13,019 bases of DNA from an uncultured Collinsella sp. (GTDB lineage: Bacteria; Actinomycetota; Coriobacteriia; Coriobacteriales; Coriobacteriaceae), in assembly GCA_900545835.1 (NCBI GenBank), contig URBB01000052.1:1-13019 (forward strand). Direction: 5' to 3'. Positions 1 to 5,862 of the stretch are shown one piece after another. The position numbers and the translations under genes are program-made. The first letter of the stretch is position 1. Every line of letters starts with the position of its first letter. The notes beneath the pieces were generated by a model. The model had not been told where the DNA came from. It made no database searches and worked only from the letters and a program-made list of their open reading frames with translations.

Positions 1-96
1 GAGGGTCGCGAGCTCCTCCGCCCCGACGGCGATCCCGAGCCTCGACGCGGCGTCGCTCGCGAGCTCGTAGGGGCTCGCCCCCGCGCCCGCCATCAT
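1..96 (-). CDS. istB: IstB-like ATPase, N-terminal fragment (cut by window edge)
   Basis: Only the first 32 codons are present. The gene opens with two consecutive ATG codons (96-94 and 93-91), and the first overlaps the istA stop codon in an ATGA arrangement, the usual translational coupling of istA and istB. The visible start reads MMAGAGASPYELASDAASRL. IstB is the AAA+ helper ATPase that assembles on target DNA and recruits the IstA transposase. The Walker motifs lie further downstream and cannot be checked. The identification therefore rests on position, overlap and the identity of the upstream gene, not on motifs. Nothing shows whether the copy is intact outside the window. Confidence 0.7.
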   Translation of the reverse strand, partial: MMAGAGASPYELASDAASRLGIAVGAEELATL

Positions 97-1400
97 TCGG
101 CCCTCCCGAAGTCGAACCTCTCGAAACCGGGTTTCGTCCTGGGCGGGGCGATTTGCTCGACCACGGTCCCCACCGGCTGGGTCGGCAGCTCCTCGGGCTG
201 CGCCGGCGATGTCTCCCACTGGCCCTCGCACCAGCTGTCGGCGCCGGCGCCGACAGCGTGGGCGACGAGCTCGCGGGAGAGGTCGTCGCTGTATATGTGC
301 ACCACGCGCCCCTCCCGGCTCACCCTGCACTCGCGGCGGACGTACCAGTAGGGCACGCCGTAGCGGTGCCCCTCGAAGCTCACGAAGCCGTCGAAGGAGA
401 TCTTCCGGCGCGGGCACAGGTACCGCTCGACCTCGGCCGTGACCTCGAGCGGCCTGGTGTTCGCCGAGCACGCCGCCTCGTGCTCGCGCATCGGGACGCA
501 TGCCGCCGCGCGCCGCCAGCGGCCTCCCTGCTCGGCGCACCAGAGGGCGGCCTCCCGGTTGAGGGCGTCAAGGTCGGTAAAGGACCTTCCCGCGAGGAAG
601 TTCCCCTTCACGAAGCGGACGAGCCTCTCCACCTTGCCCTTCGTATAGGGGTGGCGCGGCCTGCACAACCTGGTGCGGAAGCCGACGACGCCCATGAACT
701 CGGCGTAGTCGGCCTGCCAGACGGGCCGGCCGTCGGCATCGCGGCGGACGACCACGCTCTTCATGTTGTCGGTGAGCACGGTCGCGGGCACGCCCAGCGC
801 CGAGAACGCGTGCAGCATCCCGATGAGGAGGTTCTCCTGGCGCGCGTTCGGGAAGAACTCGACGTGGGCGCCCCCGCAATGGTGGCAGACCATGGCGAAG
901 CAGGCGATCCGCGCCCGCTCCCCGCCAGGGCGCTCGACCGCGACGAAGCCCCAGTCCATCTGGTAGGCCTCTCCGGGCGCCGTCCTGAAGCGCTGGCCGC
1001 GGCAGCCCTGCGGGGCCGCCTGCCGCCTCTTCGCGGGCACGAGGTCCCGGTGCGCGGCGATGTAGGTCTTCACCGTTGTGAGGCCGCCGGCGTAGCCCTG
1101 GCCGAGCAGCCGCTCGAATATCACCTGCGAGTTGGTGACGCCCTTCCGCAGGAGGTCGTCCACCAGGCCGGTGTGGCCGGCAAGCACGCCCGGCGCGGCC
1201 CTCCTCCCGCTGTTCCCGTGGGGCAGGGCCCTGAACCCGTGGGCCCTGACCGTCCTCGCGCGGGAGCGGGTGAGCCCCGTCCTCCTGCAGAACTCCGCGA
1301 GGTTGCATGCCTGCGGGTCGAACCCGTCGCCCTCCTCCGCGGCCATCTCCCGGAGCGCCGCGTCTATAATCTCCTGTAGGTCATCGTGTCTCTCGTTCAC
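93..1400 (-). CDS. istA: IS21-family transposase IstA
   Basis: A 435-residue DDE-type transposase that cuts and joins the IS ends, working with the IstB ATPase. A helix-turn-helix-like segment lies at about residues 33-56 (NLAEFCRRTGLTRSRARTV). The integrase-type catalytic core has the three acidic residues in the expected settings: D149 in YQMDWGF, D211 in LTDNMKS and E258 in YTKGKVERLVRF. The C-terminal third contains the beta-rich segment typical of IstA (FEGHRYGVPYWY). The start is GTG at 1400-1398, chosen because a perfect AGGAGG (1415-1410) lies nine bases upstream. Length is within the family's usual range and no frameshift is visible, so this gene looks intact. Its stop overlaps the istB start. 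The opposite strand carries a long open frame that is a shadow of the high GC content. Confidence 0.95.
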   Translation of the reverse strand: MNERHDDLQEIIDAALREMAAEEGDGFDPQACNLAEFCRRTGLTRSRARTVRAHGFRALPHGNSGRRAAPGVLAGHTGLVDDLLRKGVTNSQVIFERLLGQGYAGGLTTVKTYIAAHRDLVPAKRRQAAPQGCRGQRFRTAPGEAYQMDWGFVAVERPGGERARIACFAMVCHHCGGAHVEFFPNARQENLLIGMLHAFSALGVPATVLTDNMKSVVVRRDADGRPVWQADYAEFMGVVGFRTRLCRPRHPYTKGKVERLVRFVKGNFLAGRSFTDLDALNREAALWCAEQGGRWRRAAACVPMREHEAACSANTRPLEVTAEVERYLCPRRKISFDGFVSFEGHRYGVPYWYVRRECRVSREGRVVHIYSDDLSRELVAHAVGAGADSWCEGQWETSPAQPEELPTQPVGTVVEQIAPPRTKPGFERFDFGRAE

Positions 1401-1515
1401 CTCAATGGTCCTCCTAACGCCGGCGTGTTGGCACCACCAGCGTAGTGGCGGCGGGGAGGCACGGTGGCCATTATTCGGTGACCGGGATTGGTCAAAATAG
1501 TTTGACTATTAGCGG

Positions 1516-1977
1516 CTAAAATCGCCCGGCGCTAACAAGGGCAATTGCTATGGCTGCAATGATCAAAAGCAGGATTGTCAGTCGATGCTGCTTGCGTCGT
1601 TTACTTGATGAAACGAAGATTGATTTTCCCTGTTTTGGCGTTTCGAGATAGCGAGCCGAATGCGTCAAGGTTTGCTTTGGTCGAGGACCTCTTTGTTGAT
1701 GAGCGGCGGATGCTTTCATCGGCTCATCACTAGCTGCGCTGTTTTTAGATAATGGTGCGTCTTTCAGATATACAGGGTCTCCCGAGGCGACGCCCATATG
1801 TTTGCGTCCCGTTTGGGCATCCTCGAGCGTTTGATATCGATTTCTCGTCACATACTCGGGCTCAGGATCATTAATGGGCTCTTGCGAGATGTGGGGGCGA
1901 TGGAACCGCGGCGGCCGCGTGGAAGTATCTTCCCCCTGCGTCGGCATAAACATTTTGTTCTGGTTTTGGTCGTCCAT
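1516..1977 (-). CDS. small tail-anchored membrane protein, unknown function
   Basis: I do not recognise this 153-residue protein. Residues 1-124 are polar, rich in Pro, Gln, Ser and Thr, and probably disordered. They are followed by a basic stretch (SKRRKQHR, 125-132), one hydrophobic segment (about 133-150, LTILLLIIAAIAIALVSA) and then only three residues. This predicts a C-terminally anchored inner-membrane protein with a cytoplasmic N-terminal tail, given the positive-inside rule. There is no signal peptide. AAAGGG just before the ATG at 1977 can serve as ribosome binding site. The insertion sequence ends within about 20 bases of the stop codon, so the native downstream region has been separated from the gene. 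The last residues could in principle have been altered by the insertion. Base composition matches the host block, not the IS. Confidence 0.7.
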   Translation of the reverse strand: MDDQNQNKMFMPTQGEDTSTRPPRFHRPHISQEPINDPEPEYVTRNRYQTLEDAQTGRKHMGVASGDPVYLKDAPLSKNSAASDEPMKASAAHQQRGPRPKQTLTHSARYLETPKQGKSIFVSSSKRRKQHRLTILLLIIAAIAIALVSAGRF

Positions 1978-2016
1978 GATGCCCTTTAGCTCGTTACCAA
2001 CAACGTGTACGCGCTC

Positions 2017-2022
2017 ATTGTA
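2017..2022 (-). promoter_or_regulatory. candidate -10 box for the tail-anchored protein gene
   Basis: On the minus strand this reads TACAAT, the same hexamer found at the expected distance before several other genes here. It sits 40 bases upstream of the ATG at 1977, giving a short leader. No good -35 hexamer is visible at 16-18 bases, so the call rests on the -10 box and spacing alone. Confidence 0.35.
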
Positions 2023-2097
2023 AGCCCCTTGCTATTTGTAGCTGCGAACATACTTGTTATTTAAGCTCTGGTTCAAAGAACCTTAACCTTATTAAAA

Positions 2098-2118
2098 CCT
2101 GAGTCAAACACACTTAGA
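2098..2118. promoter_or_regulatory. degenerate HAIR-like inverted repeat upstream of hsp20
   Basis: CCTGAGT, seven bases, then ACTTAGA. The left half matches the HspR-associated inverted repeat consensus (CTTGAGT-N7-ACTCAAG) at six of seven positions, but the right half at only four of seven. Another possible half-site, ACTCAAA, lies at about 2136-2142, and a separate short palindrome GGTTC-AAA-GAACC lies at 2070-2082. HspR control of small heat-shock genes is known in actinobacteria. Here it is only suggested, and the surrounding region is AT-rich, where such matches arise by chance. No CIRCE element (TTAGCACTC-N9-GAGTGCTAA) is present. Confidence 0.25.
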
Positions 2119-2254
2119 TATGCTTATAGTACTGGACTCAAAAAACTTTATAGTCGATGTATATATGAGCACTGGGTGGGCATATATAAGAGCGTCAAAA
2201 GAAGTCCCGGTCACCTAGAAGATGACTCGGCAGTCCTTAAAAGGAGTGGTAAAC

Positions 2255-2686
2255 ATGGCAAGCATGGTTCCTTATCGTTCGGTTTTTGGCGTTCGTCCTT
2301 CTGCTAGCTCGCTGTTCGATCTGTTTGATGATATGACCGACCTTGCAAACAACTCGATTGCTTCCAAGGCGTTTCCCGTTGACGTTGAGGATAAGGGCGA
2401 CGGCTATGAGGTCAAGGCCTATCTGACCGGTGTCGCCAAGGACGATATCGATGTCGAGCTCAATGAGGGCCGTCTGTCCATTAGCGTGAATGTCGAGGAA
2501 GACGAGGAGAACGAGGGCAAGAACTTCTTGCAGAAGGAGTTCAGCTCGTACAGCGCGACGCGTGGCGTGTATCTAAAGGACGCTTCGAGCGAGGGCCTCT
2601 CGGCTAAGTACGCTGACGGCATCCTGACCGTTACGGTTCCCAAGATCGTCGAGAAGAAGAACGTTACGAAGATCTCCATCGACTAA
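2255..2686 (+). CDS. small heat-shock protein, Hsp20/alpha-crystallin family
   Basis: A 143-residue ATP-independent holdase chaperone that binds unfolding proteins in the cytoplasm and passes them to refolding systems or proteases. The alpha-crystallin domain spans about residues 40-133, opening with FPVDVEDKGDGYEVKAYLTG and closing with the diagnostic strand DGILTVTVPK (121-130). The C-terminal tail ends in an IxI motif (ISI, 140-142), which docks onto neighbouring dimers during oligomerisation. The N-terminal arm contains Phe-rich FDLFDDM (21-27). The start is the ATG at 2255, preceded by AAGGAG (2241-2246). An in-frame ATG at 2222 is rejected because it lacks a comparable site. The gene stands alone, with an AT-rich 277-base upstream region and its own terminator. 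Heat or stress induction is inferred from the family. Confidence 0.95.
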   Translation: MASMVPYRSVFGVRPSASSLFDLFDDMTDLANNSIASKAFPVDVEDKGDGYEVKAYLTGVAKDDIDVELNEGRLSISVNVEEDEENEGKNFLQKEFSSYSATRGVYLKDASSEGLSAKYADGILTVTVPKIVEKKNVTKISID

Positions 2687-2719
2687 CTTCGTTGGTGTTC
2701 TGAGCTATTAAGAGATAAC

Positions 2720-2753
2720 AAAAGGGGCTGGGAAGCGATTCCCGGCCTCTTTT
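2720..2753. terminator. bidirectional terminator between hsp20 and the MBL-fold gene
   Basis: A 15-bp stem (2720-2734 with 2739-2753, two G-U pairs) is closed by a GCGA tetraloop of the stable GNRA type. The stem is flanked by an A-run on the left and a T-run on the right, so either strand yields a hairpin followed by U residues. It lies between two convergent stop codons (2686 and 2769) and can end both transcripts. Confidence 0.85.
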
Positions 2754-2768
2754 GCTGTCTAGGAAAGC

Positions 2769-3578
2769 CTATTGAATGGTTGCTGGCCGATACTGGCTTG
2801 CGGGGCGTATCGAGAGTTTTCGCGATCCTTGGAGAAGGGTGGCGGAGCTGCCGACCTCGTCATCCAGGGTTGCGGCTAGAGCTTTGGCATAGCTTTTGAC
2901 GGTAAGGCTCGGACGATTGTTATCTTGGCTGATATGCATGGCAATGAGCTGTTCGGTGCGATCGGTAACAAGTTCGCGCGCGGCTTCGGCGGCTTGGTCG
3001 TTGGAGAGGTGTCCCCTTGCAGACAGGATACGCTCCTGAAGAAAGCGGGGATATTCTCCCTCGCGTAGCATGGCCACATCGTGGTTGCTTTCGAGCGCGA
3101 GGACTCGACAATCTTTGAGGGTGTTCATGGCCTGGCTCGATAGCTCTCCGGTGTCGGTGGCAAAGCCAATGGAATCATCGGGGGCGTCGAACCGATAGCC
3201 GACTGGATTGATGACATCGTGTGATGTTGAGTAGGTTTGCACGTGGATGCCGGCAAAGGAAAGGGTGTCACCGGGATCGAATTCCTTGACAGGCAGATGC
3301 GAAAGATTTTCCTTGCTGGAAAGTGTGCCCCTGCTGGCAAAGAGGGGGCCGTGCCAGTGCTTGCACCAGACATCGAGGCCCTTGATGTGATCGCTATGCT
3401 CATGAGTAATGAGAAGAGCCGAGACGTTGTCTGCCGAGAGCCCCAGTTCTGTCATGCGCTTTAATGTCTCGCGGCGAGAAAGACCGTCGTCAATCATGAT
3501 GAGCCCCCGGGGGCCTTCGATGAGCGCGCAGTTGCCTTTTGAGCCGCTGCCAAGGATATGAAGGTGCAGGCGAGACAT
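2769..3578 (-). CDS. YycJ/WalJ-type metallo-beta-lactamase-fold hydrolase
   Basis: A 269-residue metal-dependent hydrolase of the metallo-beta-lactamase fold. The signature HEHSDH gives ligands H59, H61, D63 and H64. Further expected ligands are H120 (STSHD), D142 (ATDTGE) and H215 (AMHIS). The opening LGSGSKGNCALIE and the later LESNHD (162-167) and ARGHLSN (187-193) segments are typical of the YycJ/WalJ branch, reported as DNA exonuclease-like proteins linked in some Firmicutes to the WalRK locus. No walRK genes are present here. It is divergent from tilS with 48 bases between them. The ATG at 3578 has only a weak GGA-containing ribosome site. The fold is certain. The substrate is inferred from family membership only. 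Confidence 0.88.
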   Translation of the reverse strand: MSRLHLHILGSGSKGNCALIEGPRGLIMIDDGLSRRETLKRMTELGLSADNVSALLITHEHSDHIKGLDVWCKHWHGPLFASRGTLSSKENLSHLPVKEFDPGDTLSFAGIHVQTYSTSHDVINPVGYRFDAPDDSIGFATDTGELSSQAMNTLKDCRVLALESNHDVAMLREGEYPRFLQERILSARGHLSNDQAAEAARELVTDRTEQLIAMHISQDNNRPSLTVKSYAKALAATLDDEVGSSATLLQGSRKLSIRPASQYRPATIQ

Positions 3579-3592
3579 AAGATTCCAAAGGA

Positions 3593-3598
3593 TACAAT
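3593..3598 (+). promoter_or_regulatory. candidate -10 box for tilS
   Basis: TACAAT lies 29 bases before the tilS start codon, within the 48-base gap between two divergent genes. A good -35 hexamer is not evident. Any -35 element would fall inside the first codons of the opposing hydrolase gene, so the two promoters probably overlap. Confidence 0.4.
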
Positions 3599-3626
3599 GG
3601 GTGCGGACGAATAGAGGAGGAAGCGA

Positions 3627-5165
3627 ATGCCAACGGTATCACAGCATTACGGACACCATGCCGCGCCTGGGGCAGTCGATGAGACCCGGACGAGGCAGCA
3701 GGCTGCTCCTGTCGTGCTCATGGTATCAGGCGGTGCGGACTCGACGGCACTGCTTCTTATGGCGTGCACATCAAAGCTGGATATCCAAGACGGACGCGGA
3801 GTTGTCCCCATTGCTCGCGAGCGCCTGCATGTGCTGCATGTAAACCATCATCTGCGCGGCAAGGCGTCCGATGGCGACGAGGCCTTTGTGCGTGAGCTCT
3901 GCGCGCAATATGGTTTACCGCTGTGTGTGGAGCACGCTTATTTTGATGGGGAGTCGGGCAATATTGAGGCCGCGGCCCGCGAGGTGCGCTATGCCGCGGC
4001 ACGGAGGTATGTTCGCGAGCTCTGCGCCCAGACGGGGGCACCGCGAACGGCGGCTCGTATCTGCACCGCGCACACGTCTTCGGATCGCGCGGAAACGTTT
4101 TTGATGAACGCGATTAAGGGTTCGGGGCCCGCTGGCCTATCGAGCATTCCTCGCCGGAGGAATATCGTGGTGCGTCCCTTGCTCGACCTGACTCACGGCG
4201 AGCTGGTGGGCTATCTGCAGGTACATGGTCAGCCGTGGCGTGAAGACGAGAGCAATGAGGATATCTCGTATCTGCGAAACTACGTGCGCCATCGAGTGAT
4301 GCCGGTGGTGGCGCAGCGCAACGCGAGCGTCTGCAAGACGATTGGCGCCGCCTGCGAGATCTTAGGCGATGAGGACGCGTTTTTGTCTCAGCTTTCGGCA
4401 CAGGCGTTTCGAAGCTGTTTGCGCAAAGAGGCAGCGGGCGCGCTGGTGCTCGATGCCAGGCGCCTTGCTGCGGCCGAGGTGGTAATCGCGCGGCGCATCG
4501 TGCGACTGGCGATCAAACGCATCGATCCGGACGCTCGTCCAGAGATGCGACATGTGGAGCGAGTCCTTTCCTGCGTTGCCGAGGGCGCCGGCTCGGTCAC
4601 GCTTCCGGCGGGGATTGACGCACGCATTGAGTTTGGCATGCTGGCGTTTAAGGCGCCGGTGGCTCGCGAGGGCCTGGTCGCGGACTGGGTTACCGTACCC
4701 GGTCGTTTGCCGTTGGGCGGGGGACGTATGCTGGTCACAGAGCCGATGGCCGTTGAGCCGGGATGCGATATCGTGCGCCGCGCCCGTGAGCTTGCGGCTG
4801 CCGGGGAAGTGACAGCTTTGGTAGACGCGGCTGCCTTGGGTTTTGCCGACAGCGATAGTGAGCGGATCCTGGCGGGCTCGCGTGGCAAGATCCCTGTCGA
4901 GGCGCGATTGGCGCGCCTGTGGGTGGACGGTCCCGCACCGGGAGACGTGATGTGCCCGTTAGGGATGAGTGGCCGAAGCAAGAAAGTATCCGACTTGCTA
5001 GGTGAGGCTCGCATTCCCGTTTCCGAGCGCGCCGGCGTGCCCATGGTAAGGACGGCGCCGGGGGGTGCCGTGGTGTGGGTCGCCGGAGTTCGCGCGGACG
5101 AGCGTTTTAAGTGCACGGCCGCAACGCGCGTGGCCTATCTGCTTCGCGTGGTTGACGCGGATTAG
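3627..5165 (+). CDS. tilS: tRNA(Ile)-lysidine synthetase
   Basis: TilS attaches lysine to C34 of the CAU anticodon of the minor isoleucine tRNA, using ATP, so that the tRNA reads AUA as Ile. The 512-residue protein begins with an N-type ATP pyrophosphatase domain: PP-loop SGGADS (34-39), the family motif HVNHHLRG (71-78), and AHTSSDRAET (148-157) followed by IKGSGPAGLSSI. The segment VRPLL...GELVGYL...EDESNEDISYLRNYVRHRVMP (about 182-226) is characteristic of TilS. A C-terminal tRNA-binding domain occupies about residues 430-507 (GRSKKVSDLLGEARIP). The ATG at 3627 follows a perfect AGGAGG (3615-3620), which fixes the start. The gene is followed by hpt and ftsH, a conserved order in Gram-positive bacteria. 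TilS is normally essential. Confidence 0.95.
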   Translation: MPTVSQHYGHHAAPGAVDETRTRQQAAPVVLMVSGGADSTALLLMACTSKLDIQDGRGVVPIARERLHVLHVNHHLRGKASDGDEAFVRELCAQYGLPLCVEHAYFDGESGNIEAAAREVRYAAARRYVRELCAQTGAPRTAARICTAHTSSDRAETFLMNAIKGSGPAGLSSIPRRRNIVVRPLLDLTHGELVGYLQVHGQPWREDESNEDISYLRNYVRHRVMPVVAQRNASVCKTIGAACEILGDEDAFLSQLSAQAFRSCLRKEAAGALVLDARRLAAAEVVIARRIVRLAIKRIDPDARPEMRHVERVLSCVAEGAGSVTLPAGIDARIEFGMLAFKAPVAREGLVADWVTVPGRLPLGGGRMLVTEPMAVEPGCDIVRRARELAAAGEVTALVDAAALGFADSDSERILAGSRGKIPVEARLARLWVDGPAPGDVMCPLGMSGRSKKVSDLLGEARIPVSERAGVPMVRTAPGGAVVWVAGVRADERFKCTAATRVAYLLRVVDAD

Positions 5166-5226
5166 CTTCTCGCACCAGCTATTCTGTGCGACGTTGACGG
5201 TATTCCCGCGCTGATGGCGTGCGGGC

Positions 5227-5256
5227 TGGAAAATATACCCCGTGCGCTGCTAGAAT
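5227..5256 (+). promoter_or_regulatory. candidate promoter for hpt-ftsH
   Basis: TGGAAA (5227-5232) and TAGAAT (5251-5256) are separated by 18 bases. They lie in the 147-base gap after tilS, with the -10 box 57 bases before the hpt ATG. This suggests that hpt-ftsH can be transcribed separately from tilS, although read-through is also possible because no clear terminator follows tilS. Confidence 0.45.
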
Positions 5257-5312
5257 GTGAAGTTCGCGTCCATACGGCGGTGTGTGGGCGATAAGCACAA
5301 GAAAGGGTTGTC

Positions 5313-5861
5313 ATGGCTTCTCAACATCCGGATATCGAGAAGGTTCTGTTTACGCAGGAGGATATCGACGGTATCGTCTCTCGCCTAGGCGAGGAGATTA
5401 CGCGCGACTACGCGGGTAAGGATCTGGTGCTGATTGCGGTCCTGCGCGGTGCCGTGGTCTTTATGGGCGACCTGATGCGCAAGATCGAGCTGCCGACCAA
5501 CATCGATTTCATGGCTGTTTCGAGCTATGGCGACGGTGTGAAGTCTTCGGGTATCGTGCGTATCATTAAGGACCTGGATATCGACATCCGCGGTCGCGAC
5601 GTGCTGATCGTCGAGGACATTCTGGACTCGGGCCTGACGCTCAAGTATCTGATGAAGAACCTCGAGAGCCGCAAGCCCGCTTCTCTGGAGGTCGCCGCCT
5701 TCCTGTGGAAGGACGTTGAGGACCGCGTCTCGGCCATCACGCCCAAGTATGTTGGAACCCATTGCCCCGATGCCTTTGTGGTGGGCTACGGCCTCGACTA
5801 TGCCGAGCGCTATCGTAACCTTCCGTATCTGGGCATTTTGAAACCGGAGGTTTATTCGTAA
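5313..5861 (+). CDS. hpt: hypoxanthine phosphoribosyltransferase
   Basis: A 182-residue purine-salvage enzyme that transfers phosphoribose from PRPP to hypoxanthine (and usually guanine), giving IMP or GMP in the cytoplasm. The PRPP-binding loop reads VLIVEDILDSGLTL (97-110), with the acidic pair E101-D102. The flexible catalytic loop is SSYGDGVKSSG (70-80), and the base-binding and closing region is DYAERYRNLPYLG (162-174). Length is typical of bacterial Hpt. The ATG at 5313 follows AAAGGG. The stop lies one base before ftsH, so the two genes form an operon. In Bacillus and related bacteria the same tilS-hpt-ftsH order is conserved. Confidence 0.95.
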   Translation: MASQHPDIEKVLFTQEDIDGIVSRLGEEITRDYAGKDLVLIAVLRGAVVFMGDLMRKIELPTNIDFMAVSSYGDGVKSSGIVRIIKDLDIDIRGRDVLIVEDILDSGLTLKYLMKNLESRKPASLEVAAFLWKDVEDRVSAITPKYVGTHCPDAFVVGYGLDYAERYRNLPYLGILKPEVYS

Positions 5862-5862
5862 G

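Larger units (their letters stand above)
1..1505 (-). mobile_element. IS21-family insertion sequence, incomplete (istB end missing)
   Basis: This is the istA-side part of an IS21-type element: a DDE transposase gene followed by an overlapping istB start, the standard two-gene arrangement of the family. The istB side runs off the left edge, so only one terminus is present. The terminus must lie between the istA start (1400) and the next gene's stop (1516). Read on the minus strand, the area around 1455-1495 contains GGTCAC and TGGCCACC blocks that resemble the repeated end sequences of IS21 elements, which suggests an outer boundary near 1490-1505. That boundary is an estimate, because without the other end neither the inverted repeats nor the target duplication can be confirmed. 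The region is clearly more GC-rich than the adjoining DNA, as expected for an acquired element. Confidence 0.85.

Noticed and set aside
153..1379. A 408-codon plus-strand open frame opposite istA
   Set aside because: The high GC content removes stop codons from other frames. istA has all its catalytic residues and a perfect ribosome binding site, while this frame has no domain signature.
2222..2254. Earlier ATG for hsp20 at 2222
   Set aside because: There is no ribosome binding site before it, while AAGGAG is well placed for the ATG at 2255.
5205..5225. Possible terminator after tilS (CCCGC / GCGGG)
   Set aside because: Only five base pairs hold without mismatch and no T-run follows.
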